Source: Haloarcula regularis
Lineage (GTDB): Archaea; Halobacteriota; Halobacteria; Halobacteriales; Haloarculaceae
DNA length: 64,000 nt
Direction of reading: 5' to 3'
Assembly: GCF_029338315.1 (NCBI RefSeq)
Contig: NZ_CP119794.1
Location: 1,364,001-1,428,000, forward strand
Shown: positions 46,304 through 55,671 of the stretch, one piece after another
How the letters are laid out: every line of letters begins with the position of its first letter
Position numbering within the stretch: position 1 is the stretch's first letter
Position numbers and translations under genes: made by a program
The notes under the pieces: generated by a model
What the model saw: the letters and a program-made list of their open reading frames with translations, nothing else
What the model was told of the DNA's origin: nothing
The model's database searches: none

Positions 46304-48169
46304 ATGAACCGCCTTGCCCTCCTCCTCGTCGTCTGTCTCCTCGTTGCCCAGCCGCTGGTCGTCACCGGCGCCACACGTGACCCCAACTTCAGCGCCAGCG
46401 TCCCGGAGCCGACGCTGTTTCCCGGGAGCGAACAGACGGTGATCGTCGAGCTCGTCAACGACCCGGACAACGTCGACAACGAGGCGATCACTGCCAGGCA
46501 GGTGACTGTCGAAGCGACGGCCGGGGAGACACCGTTTACCATCCAGTCCGGCCCCCGTTTCCTCGACAGGATGCCGGACAGCGAACGCGCCTCGGTACCG
46601 ATTCGGCTCGTCGTTCCCGCCGACACCGAGCCAGGAACCTACGAGATCCCGTTGACCGTCGACTACGTGTTCGGCGACGGGAACGACGAGGAGAGTGATA
46701 CCGTCCGGGCGACGGTCAGGGTCGCCGACCGGCCGCGCCTGCGCATCGTCGACGTCGAGTCCGACGTCGCCGTCGGCGAACGCGGCACCGTCTCGGTGAC
46801 CGTCGAGAACGTCGGCTCGGCGACGGCCAGCGACGCCCGGCTCGCGCTCTCGGCGGCGGGGACCGACCTCTCCTTCAGTGGGCGCGAGTCGGCCAGCCGG
46901 TTCCTCGGCCGCCTGGCCCGCGGCGACCGGGCGACAGTCACCTACACGCTCTCGGCCGACGGCGACGCCCGCAGCGAGGAGTACGCGCTCACTGCGACGG
47001 CGGCCTACACGGACCAGAACGGCTTCGACGTGTCACAGGCCCTCGGTGCCGTCGGGGTGACCCCGCAACCGGAGCTGCAGTTTGCCGTGCGCGACGTCGC
47101 CGCCGACCTGCACGCCGGCGTCGAGAGCACGGTCAGCGGGACGCTCACCAACCGGGGGAACCGGACGGCGCGGAACGTCGTCGTGACGCTGTCCTCGCCC
47201 TCGACGTCGCTTCGCTTCGGCGAGCCGAGCGTCCCGGTCGGCGACCTCGAACCGGGCGCCAGCCGCCCGTTCGCGTTCCCGGTGGCCGTGCCCGCGGCGG
47301 CCGAGGGCGGTCCCCGCCCGGTCACCGTCGGCGTCGAGTACCGACTGGACGCCGACACCGCGGATCAGCGCCGCCACCTGGACGTCCGGGTGCTGTCGGT
47401 CCCGGTCGGCGACGCCGACCTGCTCGCGCTCTCGGCGGTCGACGCCACCTACACGCCGGGCACCGACGGGACACTGCGCGTCCGGGTCCAGAACGTCGGC
47501 GACCGGCCGCTCCGGGACGTCGAACCGCGACTCGACGCGGCCGCGCCGTTTTCCAGCGAGGCGCCGCGAGCGTACGTCGAGTCGCTCGACCCCGGCGAGT
47601 CCGCGACCGTCGCGTTCGACCTCTCGGTGTCGCCCGACGCCGTCACGAACACGCACTCGCTCCCGGTAAACGTCACGGCGCGGACGGCGTCGGACCGACC
47701 CGTCCGGACCGGCCCGCTGACCGTCCCCGTCTCCGTCGTCGACCGCGACCTGTTTGCCGTGACTGGCGTCAACACCACCGTCCCGCCCGACTCCGAGACG
47801 CGGATTCGCGTCCGGGTCGAGAACGTCGGCGACGAACCGCTCCGGGACGTCAAGCCGCAGTTCGAGCCCGCGCCGCCGTTTTCCAGCGAGGCCCCACAGA
47901 CCTACGTCGCGTCGCTTGCCCCCGGCGAGTCGGCGGTCGTGACGTTCCAGGTGTCGGTCGCGGAGGACGCGGTCCCGAGCTCGCACTCGCTGCCCGTGAC
48001 GGTCGTCGCGACGGACGCGGACGGCGATACGGTCCGTGACGGCCCACACGACGTCGCGGTCGACGTGGCCGTCGAAGAAGGCGCGGCCGGCAGCGTGGTC
48101 GTCCTCGGCGTGGGCGTGGTCGTCGTCGCCGTCGTCCTCGGCGTCGGCTACTGGTGGCTTCGCCGCTAG
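46304..48169 (+). CDS. Surface protein with CARDB/COG1361-like repeats
   Basis: 621 residues. Signal peptide (NRLALLLVVCLLVAQPLVVTG), a beta-rich N-terminal domain, then repeats of an approximately 100-residue domain (LRIVDVESDVAVGERGTVSVTVENVG; QFAVRDVAADLHAGVESTVSGTLTNRG; and a near-identical pair LRVRVQNVGDRPLRDVEP and IRVRVENVGDEPLRDVKP). The C terminus is a membrane helix (VVVLGVGVVVVAVVLGVGYWWL) and a short basic tail (RR), so it is anchored on the outer face. The two last repeats share PFSSEAP, SLxPGES and HSLPV, evidence of internal duplication. It overlaps the convergent PspA gene by four bases (48166-48169). Confidence 0.82.
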   Translation: MNRLALLLVVCLLVAQPLVVTGATRDPNFSASVPEPTLFPGSEQTVIVELVNDPDNVDNEAITARQVTVEATAGETPFTIQSGPRFLDRMPDSERASVPIRLVVPADTEPGTYEIPLTVDYVFGDGNDEESDTVRATVRVADRPRLRIVDVESDVAVGERGTVSVTVENVGSATASDARLALSAAGTDLSFSGRESASRFLGRLARGDRATVTYTLSADGDARSEEYALTATAAYTDQNGFDVSQALGAVGVTPQPELQFAVRDVAADLHAGVESTVSGTLTNRGNRTARNVVVTLSSPSTSLRFGEPSVPVGDLEPGASRPFAFPVAVPAAAEGGPRPVTVGVEYRLDADTADQRRHLDVRVLSVPVGDADLLALSAVDATYTPGTDGTLRVRVQNVGDRPLRDVEPRLDAAAPFSSEAPRAYVESLDPGESATVAFDLSVSPDAVTNTHSLPVNVTARTASDRPVRTGPLTVPVSVVDRDLFAVTGVNTTVPPDSETRIRVRVENVGDEPLRDVKPQFEPAPPFSSEAPQTYVASLAPGESAVVTFQVSVAEDAVPSSHSLPVTVVATDADGDTVRDGPHDVAVDVAVEEGAAGSVVVLGVGVVVVAVVLGVGYWWLRR

Positions 48170-49008
48170 GACTGCTCGTCCTCTTTCAGCTCCTCGAGCT
48201 CTGACTCGACCTCGCTGTCGTCGACGGTCGACGCCTCGGTCGCGTCATCGCCGTCCGACTCCAGTTCCGCCTCCAGATCCACGTCCGTCTCGGACTCGGC
48301 GGGCTCGTCGGCTTTGCCCATCTCGGCTTTCAGCGTGTCCAGTTCGGCGTCGACCTCGCCGTCCTGCTGGAGCTCCTCCAGCTCCCGATCGAGCTGGTCC
48401 TTGTCGGAGAGCTGGTCGTCGAGGACGCCGTCCTCGCGCAGTTCGTCCATCGCCTGGGCGCGGGCCTCCATGTCCTCGGTCTGTTCCTCGGCGCGTTCGA
48501 TGGCGCGGCTGACGTCGGCCATCTCGTCGCCGGCCCCGGTCATGGCTTCGTTGACGCGCGCGGACGCTTGCGCGGCCTCGTGGCGGGCCTTCATCGTCTC
48601 TTTCTTGGTCCGGAACTGCTCGATCTGGCGCTGGAGCTCGTCTTTCTGCTCGACCAGGCGGTCCTGCTGGGCCTGGAGATCCTGGATCTGGCTGTCCAGT
48701 TCCTCGATCTGGGTCATCTTCTGTTTCTTCTTCTCCAAGGCCTGGCGCGCGAGGTCGTCACGGTCCTGCTTGACGGCCTGCCGGGCCTGGTCGTTGTGCT
48801 TCTCGACGTTCTCCTCGAGACGGCGCTTCTGGATCTCGAGGCGCTTCTTCTGTGTCGTGAGGTCCGCGATGCCCTGTTTGACGTCCTGGAGTTCGTTGCG
48901 CAACTGCTCGTAGGAGTAATCGAGCGTCTCGGTCGGGTCCTCGGCGCGGTTGAGGACCGCGTTGAGCTTCGACCGGATGACGTAGGACGCACGTGAGAGG
49001 ATTCCCAT
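48166..49008 (-). CDS. PspA/IM30 family protein
   Basis: 280 residues. It starts MGILSRASYVIRSKLNAVLNRAEDPTETLDYSYEQL, the PspA/IM30 N-terminal amphipathic helix region, continues as one long coiled coil to about 200 (KRRLEENVEKHNDQARQAVKQDRDDL), and ends in an acidic tail (ELEELKEDEQS). PspA-like proteins polymerise on stressed membranes and preserve integrity. It sits next to the CARDB surface protein and ABC transporter genes, so a shared cell-envelope role is possible. A shared AT-rich region separates it from the divergent hydrolase gene. Confidence 0.9.
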   Translation of the reverse strand: MGILSRASYVIRSKLNAVLNRAEDPTETLDYSYEQLRNELQDVKQGIADLTTQKKRLEIQKRRLEENVEKHNDQARQAVKQDRDDLARQALEKKKQKMTQIEELDSQIQDLQAQQDRLVEQKDELQRQIEQFRTKKETMKARHEAAQASARVNEAMTGAGDEMADVSRAIERAEEQTEDMEARAQAMDELREDGVLDDQLSDKDQLDRELEELQQDGEVDAELDTLKAEMGKADEPAESETDVDLEAELESDGDDATEASTVDDSEVESELEELKEDEQS

Positions 49009-49030
49009 ACCAGCAGATTCGGGGCCGTAG

Positions 49031-49045
49031 ACTTAAATTTCTTAC
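49031..49045. promoter_or_regulatory. Bidirectional AT-rich promoter between PspA and hydrolase genes
   Basis: ACTTAAATTTCTTAC lies 23-37 bases upstream of the PspA start on the minus strand and 25-39 bases before the hydrolase ATG (49069) on the plus strand. It is nearly palindromic, so it offers a TATA-like box in both directions. Confidence 0.5.
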
Positions 49046-49068
49046 ACGCAGGGCGCGAGTGACAGACG

Positions 49069-49671
49069 ATGAGCGAGCCAGTGCGTCTCCCCGGCGGGCG
49101 CGACGTCGTCGGGACGCTCGATTCGCCGGCCGCCGACCGCGCGGTCGTCGCCTGCCCGCCACACCCGCAGTTCGGAGGGTCCCGGTCGGACCAGCGGCTC
49201 CGTGCCGTGAGCGACGCGCTCGCGCCCGACGTCGCCGTCCTCCGCATCGACTACGGGCCGTGGGACGAGGGACGGGGCGAACGCGGCGACGCCGAGCGGG
49301 CCGTCGCGTGGGCCGCCGAGCGATTCGCCTCGGTGGGGCTGTTCGGGTACAGTTTCGGTTCGGGCATCGCGATTCGGGCTGCCGCAGCCCTGAGCGATGA
49401 CAGCGAGGCCGACGCGCCAGCGGCCCTCTCGGCGCTCGCCCCGCCGGCCGAGAGTGGCGGCGAGTCGGTGGCCGACGCGCTCGACGGCGTCCGGTGTCCG
49501 ACCCAGGTCGTCTACGGCGGGCGCGACGACACTGTCGACTGGCGGCCGGTCGTCGAGCGAGCGCGGGACCGGGGCCACGCGGTCGAGTCGCTCCGGGCCG
49601 ACCACCACTTCGTCGGCCAGACCGCGACGGTGGGCGACGTCGTCGCCGCGTTCTTCCGCGCGCACCGCTGA
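49069..49671 (+). CDS. Alpha/beta hydrolase, small dienelactone-like or esterase type
   Basis: 200 residues with the alpha/beta hydrolase core: strand AVVACPPHPQFGG, LRIDYGPWDEGRGERGD, nucleophile elbow FGYSFGSGIAI (Ser in GYSFGS), an Asp near YGGRDDTVD and the final His in ADHHFVGQT. The catalytic triad Ser-Asp-His is therefore visible. It lacks a lid domain and has no signal, so it is cytoplasmic. The substrate cannot be assigned; members include KANL3/Tex30-like hydrolases. Confidence 0.88.
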   Translation: MSEPVRLPGGRDVVGTLDSPAADRAVVACPPHPQFGGSRSDQRLRAVSDALAPDVAVLRIDYGPWDEGRGERGDAERAVAWAAERFASVGLFGYSFGSGIAIRAAAALSDDSEADAPAALSALAPPAESGGESVADALDGVRCPTQVVYGGRDDTVDWRPVVERARDRGHAVESLRADHHFVGQTATVGDVVAAFFRAHR

Positions 49672-50922
49672 TCAGCCGACGGTCTGGAGCACGGACCCGC
49701 CGCCGGTCGTCCAGTCGAGCACGACGACGCGGCCGTCGCCGTAGCGGACCAGAATCTCGTCGTCGCCGTCGCCGTCGAGGTCAGCCGTCGAGGCGAACGT
49801 CCAGATACGGACGTCCCGCTCGTAGGCCGCCCGCTCCTCGCCGGTCGCGCCGTCGAGGACCGCGACGGTGCCGTCGTTGGTCACCGCGACCACGTCCCGG
49901 GTGCCGTCGCCGTCGACGTCGCCCAGCACCGGCGCGAACATCGACTGACGCTCGCCCCCGCCCAGGGGCGTCTCCCACTCGACGCGGCCCGAGGTGACGT
50001 CGACCGCGACGACGGTGTTGTCGCCCACGCCCGCGTACACCTCCGTATCGCCGTCGTCGTCGGCGTCACCGGTGGCGTGGATACGAGGTGTCCCGGACAC
50101 CGTCCGGTTCCACCGTTGGTCGCCCGTCGCACCGCCGAGCGCTGACAGGGTCTGGTCGTCGCCGGCGAGCACCGTCGTCCCGCCGGCCGTGTCCGCGACG
50201 GTCACCTCCGTCGCGGGGACCGAGACGTTCCACAGGACCGTTCCGTCGCCCGCGAAGGCGACGACCCCGTCGCCGCCGCCGACGAGCACCTCCCGGTTCC
50301 CGTCGCCGTCGACGTCGGTGAGCCACGGGCGCGCCCAGACGGGCATGTCCGTCTCGGCCCGCCAGGCCGTCGTGCCGTCGCTCCGCGCGAGCACGACGGT
50401 CCCGCCGATGTCGCTGGTCGCCAGTTCCAGGCCCGGCCCGCCGGTCACGTCGCCCACCGCGGGCTGGCCGTAGCCGTACGTGTCTAGCGGGACGCGCCAC
50501 TCTTCGACCCCCGTGTCGGCGTCGAGGACGACCAGCGCGTGCTGGGTCGTGCTGACCGCGACCTCCAGGTCGCCGTCGTCGTCGACGTCCACGACGGCCG
50601 GCTGGGTGAGCGCGTGGGTGAAGCAGTCCTCGGCGGGCACCGACCAGTTCCACAGCGCCGTACCGTCGCGTGGGTCCAGGCGGACGAGCGAACAGGAGTG
50701 GGGGCCGATGGGTTCGGCGTTCGGGACGGCCGCCACGGGAGCGACGACCACCTCGTCGTGCGGGCCGACACCGACGGCGTGGTGGTTCACCTCGTTCTCT
50801 CTGGCGGTGTCGCTCACCCACTGCTGGTCGAGGCCGCCGCCGCTCCCGACGAACCCGACGGCGACGGCACCCGTGAGGGCAGCGACGACGGCCAGCGCGA
50901 CGACGACGGTCCGGAGTCGCAT
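49672..50922 (-). CDS. Surface-exposed beta-propeller protein (PQQ/FG-GAP repeats)
   Basis: 416 residues: an N-terminal hydrophobic anchor (VVVALAVVAALTGAVAVGF), then repeated blades (DVDDDGDLEVAVSTTQHALVVLDADTGVEEWRVP; DVDGDGNREVLVGGG; DADDDGDTEVYAGVG; DLDGDGDDEILVRYG) each with a DxDxDGxxE calcium-type loop and a xxDxxTGxxxW PQQ-like strand. It is likely an exported, membrane-anchored propeller for ligand or protein binding. It is divergent from the polytopic membrane gene at 51023, which may act with it. Function unknown. Confidence 0.85.
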   Translation of the reverse strand: MRLRTVVVALAVVAALTGAVAVGFVGSGGGLDQQWVSDTARENEVNHHAVGVGPHDEVVVAPVAAVPNAEPIGPHSCSLVRLDPRDGTALWNWSVPAEDCFTHALTQPAVVDVDDDGDLEVAVSTTQHALVVLDADTGVEEWRVPLDTYGYGQPAVGDVTGGPGLELATSDIGGTVVLARSDGTTAWRAETDMPVWARPWLTDVDGDGNREVLVGGGDGVVAFAGDGTVLWNVSVPATEVTVADTAGGTTVLAGDDQTLSALGGATGDQRWNRTVSGTPRIHATGDADDDGDTEVYAGVGDNTVVAVDVTSGRVEWETPLGGGERQSMFAPVLGDVDGDGTRDVVAVTNDGTVAVLDGATGEERAAYERDVRIWTFASTADLDGDGDDEILVRYGDGRVVVLDWTTGGGSVLQTVG

Positions 50923-51022
50923 CGTCGCTCACTCCCCGTCGGCCGGGGATAAGCCCATCTATCGTGTGCGCCCGTCGGGCAAGAGCGGTACCTACTTGCC
51001 CGCCGACGGGCGAGTGCCGGCA

Positions 51023-52393
51023 ATGAGTCGTCGCTGGCAGCCGGCACTTCCGGCCGCCCTCCTCACCGTGCTCGCGCTCGTCGGGACGGCCGGCGTCGCG
51101 AGCGCCCACGGCGCCGTCGGTGGGGGCATCGAGGCGCCGATTCCGCTGTGGCTGCTCTACGGCGGGGCCGGGCTGACCGTCGCGGTGACGGCCGGCTGGC
51201 TCGCCGTGGGCGAGGACCGGACGGGACGGGTGGCGGTCGACTGGGCTGTCACGGTGCCGCCGGGGGTCGTCCGCGCCAGCGTAGTCGGCGGGCGCGCGCT
51301 CGGCCTGCTGGCGCTCGTCGCCGTCGTCGCTGGCGGCCTCCTCGGGCCGCAGGTCCGTGCAGAGAACGTCGCGACGGTCCTGTTCTGGCCGGTCTGGCTG
51401 AAGGGGCTCGGACTGGTCGCCATCCTGGTCGGGAGCCCCTGGCGCGTCGTCTCGCCGTGGGCGACGCTCTACGAGGGACTCTCGTGGCTCGAGGGGCGGG
51501 AACTCGGACGCTGGGCGTATCCCGACCGCCTCGGCGTCTGGCCGGCGCTCGCGGGTTTCCTCGTCCTCGTCGGCGTCGTCGAGAACCTCACCACGGTCCC
51601 GCGCTCGCCGCGCCTCACCGCGACCGCCGTCGCCGCCTACGCACTCGCGATGGTGGTGGGCGCGCTGGCGTTCGGCCGGCCCTGGCTCCACCGGGCCGAC
51701 ACGTTCGCGGTTCTCTACCGCCTGCTCGCCCGCGTCTCGCCGCTGTCCGTCGAGCGCGAGCGGGGCCACTATCGCCTCTATGCTCGCGGCCCGTGGCGGG
51801 CCTGCACCCGGCCGGTGGCCGACTGCTCTGTCGTCGCCGTTGCCGTCGCGGCGGTGTACACCGTCAGTTTCGACGGCCTCACCGAGACGCCGGAGTTCCA
51901 GGCGCTGCTGACTGCGCTGACGGGCGACGGCGGCCCGACGCCGACGGCAGTCGGCCTCTACCTGGGCGGGTTCGCGCTCTTTCTCGCCAGTTACGGCATC
52001 GCCGTCTGGACCGTCGACCGAATCGCCGGCCCCACCGGATGGACCGCGACGGCGACGGCGTTCGCCGGGTCGGTGGTGCCCATCGCCGCGGCCTACGAGG
52101 TGGCCCACACCTACCCGTTCGTGCTGCGAAACCTGGGGACGCTCGTGGGGCTGGCGACCGGCGGCGCACTCACGCCCGCCCTCACCGCCTGGCTCCCGGT
52201 GGCCGGGTTCTGGGCGTCGCAGGTGGGCCTGGTCGTCGGCGGCCACCTCGTCGCCGTCGTCGCGGCCCACGCCGTCGCCACCGACCGGTACGGCCGCCGT
52301 GTGGGTCGGCGCGCCCACGCCCCGCTCGTCGTGGTCATGGTGGGCTACACCGTCCTCTCGCTCTGGATCATCTCGCGTCCGGTCGTCGCATAG
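51023..52393 (+). CDS. Polytopic membrane protein, about 11-12 helices
   Basis: 456 residues. It begins with a signal-like helix (LPAALLTVLALVGTAGVASAHG) and has many further hydrophobic segments. Notable polar parts: ARVSPLSVERERGHYRLYARGPW near the middle and YEVAHTYPFVLRNLG in the last third, with a His that could bind a metal or cofactor. The ATG 51023 follows the divergent gap. I do not recognise the family; the helix number and conserved-looking His suggest a transport or metal-handling protein. Confidence 0.72.
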   Translation: MSRRWQPALPAALLTVLALVGTAGVASAHGAVGGGIEAPIPLWLLYGGAGLTVAVTAGWLAVGEDRTGRVAVDWAVTVPPGVVRASVVGGRALGLLALVAVVAGGLLGPQVRAENVATVLFWPVWLKGLGLVAILVGSPWRVVSPWATLYEGLSWLEGRELGRWAYPDRLGVWPALAGFLVLVGVVENLTTVPRSPRLTATAVAAYALAMVVGALAFGRPWLHRADTFAVLYRLLARVSPLSVERERGHYRLYARGPWRACTRPVADCSVVAVAVAAVYTVSFDGLTETPEFQALLTALTGDGGPTPTAVGLYLGGFALFLASYGIAVWTVDRIAGPTGWTATATAFAGSVVPIAAAYEVAHTYPFVLRNLGTLVGLATGGALTPALTAWLPVAGFWASQVGLVVGGHLVAVVAAHAVATDRYGRRVGRRAHAPLVVVMVGYTVLSLWIISRPVVA

Positions 52394-52418
52394 GCGCAGG
52401 TGGCGGGCTCTCAGGGAC

Positions 52419-52450
52419 AATATACTTAATATACATCATGATAATTAATA
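52419..52450 (+). promoter_or_regulatory. AT-rich promoter of the 60-residue membrane protein
   Basis: Thirty-two bases containing only A and T with few G/C (AATATACTTAATATACATCA and beyond) occupy most of the gap between two genes and end four bases before ATG 52455. It includes a TATACTTAATATA palindrome-like core. This is a strong TATA-box candidate, or an operator. Confidence 0.45.
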
Positions 52451-52454
52451 CGCC

Positions 52455-52637
52455 ATGGCAATACTTGCCAGGCCGAGTGTCGCGCGGACGACCCGACACG
52501 GGACGGTCTCGCTGGTCGCCGGGTTCGCCGCCGGACTGGCCCTCTTTCTGACGGTCGGTGCCGCGCTCGACGACGCCATCTTCTCCGCGCTGGCGCTGGC
52601 CGTGCTGGTGACGGTCCACCGGTTCGTCCCCACGTAG
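52455..52637 (+). CDS. Small membrane protein, 60 residues
   Basis: Two hydrophobic segments at about 18-36 and 39-55, with a short acidic turn (LDDA) between them and a basic N terminus ([11 protein letters not shown]). The ATG is preceded by the AT-rich promoter at 52419-52450, so it is likely real and probably well transcribed. It lies between the polytopic membrane gene and pyrG. Unrecognised; a stress or membrane-bound peptide is possible. Confidence 0.7.
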   Translation: MAILARPSVARTTRHGTVSLVAGFAAGLALFLTVGAALDDAIFSALALAVLVTVHRFVPT

Positions 52638-52776
52638 CACTGTCGCGGTTGGCCTCGGCTCGACCGCTAGGTTTCCGGGCCGACCGGGTCCAACGTTCGG
52701 TGTCTCGACAGTGCCACGCGGTGGCGAAGATGGCGCGCTCCGAAACCGTTTTGACGACACGGGATTCACCGTCAGT

Positions 52777-54439
52777 ATGCCGACCGAACCCGAAACGGAC
52801 TACGACCCGGAACTGGGTCGGAAGTTCATCTTCGTCACCGGTGGCGTGATGTCAGGCCTGGGCAAGGGCATCACCGCCGCCAGCACGGGCCGTCTTCTCA
52901 AGAACGCGGGGTTCGACGTGACAGCGGTCAAGATCGACCCCTATCTCAACGTCGACGCCGGGACGATGAACCCGTTCCAGCACGGCGAGGTCTACGTGCT
53001 GAAAGACGGCGGCGAGGTCGACCTGGACCTGGGGAACTACGAGCGGTTCCTCGACATCGACATGACGTTCGACCACAACGTCACGACGGGCAAGACCTAC
53101 CAGCACGTCATCGAGAAGGAGCGCGCCGGCGACTACCTCGGTCGCACGGTCCAGATCATCCCACATCACCGACGACATCAAGCGGCGCATCCGCGAGGCC
53201 GCCGAGGGCAACGACGTCTGTATCATCGAGGTCGGCGGCACCGTCGGCGACATCGAGGGGATGCCCTACCTCGAAGCGCTGCGCCAGTTCGCCCACGAGG
53301 AAGACGAGGGGGACATCCTCTTTACCCACGTCACGCTCGTCCCCTACTCGAAGAACGGCGAGCAAAAGACCAAGCCGACCCAGCACTCCGTGAAAGAACT
53401 GCGCAGCATCGGCCTCCAGCCGGACATCCTGGTGGGCCGGTGTTCGGACAAGCTCGACATCGACACGAAGGAGAAGATCGCGCTGTTCTGTGACGTCCCC
53501 ACCGAGGCTGTCTTCTCGAACCCGGACGTCGACGACATCTACCACGTCCCGCTGATGGTCGAGGAGGAAGGCCTCGACGAGTACGTGATGGAGCGACTGA
53601 ACATCGCCGACGAGGCCCTGCCAGAGGGGAAGCGAGAAAATCGCTGGCGCGACCTCGTCACCCAGAACACCGAGGGCGAGGTGGAGGTCGCGCTGGTCGG
53701 CAAGTACGACCTCGAGGACGCCTACATGTCGGTCCACGAGGCGCTGAAACACGCCGGCCTGGAGAAGAACGTCGACGTCAACGTCACCTGGGTCGACTCC
53801 GAGAAGATGAACGACCGCCACACGCTCCGCATGGAGGACGCCGACGCCATCGTCGTCCCCGGCGGCTTCGGCTCCCGGGGGACCGACGGGAAGGTCGAGG
53901 CCATCCGCTACGCCCGCGAGAACGACGTGCCCTACCTCGGGCTCTGTCTGGGCTTCCAGCTCGCGGTCATCGAGTACGCCCGGAACGTCCTCGGCCTCGA
54001 TGGGGCCCACTCGACGGAACTCGACGAGGACACGCCCCACCCCGTCATCGACATCCTGCCCGAGCAGTACGAAGTCGAGGACATGGGCGGGACGATGCGC
54101 CTGGGCGCCCAGGAGACCGACATCGAACCCGGGACGCTCGCCGCCGCGCTGTACGGCGGCGACTCCTGTACGGAGCGCCATCGCCACCGCTACGAGGTCA
54201 ACCCCGAGTACATCGAGGACCTGGAGGCCGGCGGCCTGCACTTTTCCGGCCGCGACAACAACCGCATGGAGATTCTCGAACTCGCACCCGACGACCACCC
54301 CTACTTCATCGGGACGCAGTTCCACCCCGAGTTCCGCTCCCGACCGACGCGGGCGAGTCCGCCCTTCGTCGGCCTGCTGGAGGCGGTGCTGGGCGAGAAT
54401 CCCCACGAGGCTGACGCCGAGCAGGAGGTGAGCCACTGA
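52777..54439 (+). CDS. pyrG: CTP synthase (frameshifted near 53161)
   Basis: About 554 residues once the break is healed. The first frame has the synthase domain start ([41 protein letters not shown]) to VQIIPH. The second frame continues at once with [39 protein letters not shown], then the glutaminase domain with its nucleophile elbow LGLCLGFQ and the His/Glu of the triad (FHPEF). CTP synthase makes CTP from UTP with glutamine and ATP. The site is a short C run (CCC where CCCCC would keep the frame). The stop overlaps the guaAb start (TGATG). As pyrG is usually essential, an error in the sequence is likely. Confidence 0.9.
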
Positions 54440-55356
54440 TGGTCGACGTCGAGGAGTTCATCGCGGACGCGAAGGCCGAGATCGCCGAGCAGATCGGCGA
54501 CAAGCACGCCGTCATCGGGCTCTCGGGCGGCGTCGACTCCTCTACCGCCGCCGCCCTGGCCTACGAGGCCATCGGCGACCAGCTGACCGCGGTGTACGTC
54601 GACACCGGTCTCATGCGGAAAGGCGAGACCGACGAGATCCGCGAGACGTTCGACTACATGGACTCGCTGCGCATCGTCGAAGCCCAGGACCGGTTCCTCG
54701 AGGAGCTCGAGGGCGAGACCGATCCCGAAGAGAAGCGCCACATCATCGGCGAGCAGTTCATCCGGGAGTTCGAGACCGTCGCCCGCGAGGTCGAGGCCGA
54801 CTACCTCGTCCAGGGGACCATCTACCCCGACCGCATCGAATCGGAGGGGACCATCAAATCGCACCACAACGTCGGCGGCCTCCCCGAGCGCATCGACTTC
54901 GAGGGCATCGTCGAGCCGATGCGGAACCTCTACAAGGACGAGGTCCGCGAGGTGGCCCGCGCGCTGGACTTAGAGGAGATCATCTCCGAGCGGATGCCGT
55001 TCCCCGGCCCCGGCCTGGCCGTGCGCATCATCGGCGAGGTCACCGAGGAGAAACTGGAGGTGGCCCGCGAGGCCAACCACGTCGTCGAGGAGGAACTCGA
55101 GGAGTACGAGCCGTGGCAGGCGCTCGCCGCCGTCATCGGCAAGGCCACGGGCGTCAAGGGCGACAACCGCGTCCACGGCTGGGTCGTCGCCGTCCGCTCC
55201 GTCGAGTCGCGCGACGGGATGACCGCCCGCGCCCAGGAGATAGACTGGGAGACGCTCCAGCGCATGCAGAGCCGCATCACCGGCGCCCACGAGAACGTCG
55301 CCCGCGTCGTCTACGACGTGACCCACAAACCGCCCGCGACCATCGAGTACGAATGA
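54439..55356 (+). CDS. guaAb: GMP synthase subunit B (ATP pyrophosphatase)
   Basis: 305 residues: the N-type ATP pyrophosphatase domain with its P-loop [14 protein letters not shown], and the dimerisation/C-terminal part with [22 protein letters not shown] and IEYE at the end. It converts XMP to GMP with ammonia; archaea have the amidotransferase as a separate GuaAa protein, which is not in this window. Its ATG overlaps the pyrG stop (54437-54441) and its stop overlaps the next gene's start (55353-55356), so three genes form one translationally linked unit. Confidence 0.97.
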   Translation: MVDVEEFIADAKAEIAEQIGDKHAVIGLSGGVDSSTAAALAYEAIGDQLTAVYVDTGLMRKGETDEIRETFDYMDSLRIVEAQDRFLEELEGETDPEEKRHIIGEQFIREFETVAREVEADYLVQGTIYPDRIESEGTIKSHHNVGGLPERIDFEGIVEPMRNLYKDEVREVARALDLEEIISERMPFPGPGLAVRIIGEVTEEKLEVAREANHVVEEELEEYEPWQALAAVIGKATGVKGDNRVHGWVVAVRSVESRDGMTARAQEIDWETLQRMQSRITGAHENVARVVYDVTHKPPATIEYE

Positions 55357-55664
55357 AGGTGACAGTCGTCGGTTCGGACCCGGACAGCGTGGCGGCCGCA
55401 CTCGAGGCGGAGGGCCACGAGGTCACCGTCGCCGACGTCGGCAACCGCCCCGGGCTGGAGGAGGCCGGCATCCACGACGCCGAGGTGTACCTGCTGACCG
55501 AGATGGCACAGGCCACCTCCATCGTCGTCGCGAAGGACCTCAACCCGGACCTGCGTGTGGTCGTCTACGCCGAGGGGTCGCTGCCGGACTTCGCGAGCCG
55601 CCAGACCGACCTCGTCGTGGACCCGAACCTGCTGAGCGCCGAGGCCGTCGCCGAGGAGCTGTAG
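55353..55664 (+). CDS. Haloarchaeal DUF7126-like protein, Rossmann-type
   Basis: 103 residues starting [30 protein letters not shown], a small single Rossmann-like fold resembling a TrkA-N domain, followed by conserved-looking [29 protein letters not shown]. The name DUF7126 is from memory. It overlaps guaAb by ATGA and is always placed in this pyrG-guaAb operon in haloarchaea as far as I recall. The role is unknown; a nucleotide sensor or a partner of the nucleotide synthetases is possible. Confidence 0.8.
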   Translation: MKVTVVGSDPDSVAAALEAEGHEVTVADVGNRPGLEEAGIHDAEVYLLTEMAQATSIVVAKDLNPDLRVVVYAEGSLPDFASRQTDLVVDPNLLSAEAVAEEL

Positions 55665-55671
55665 GTCGTTT

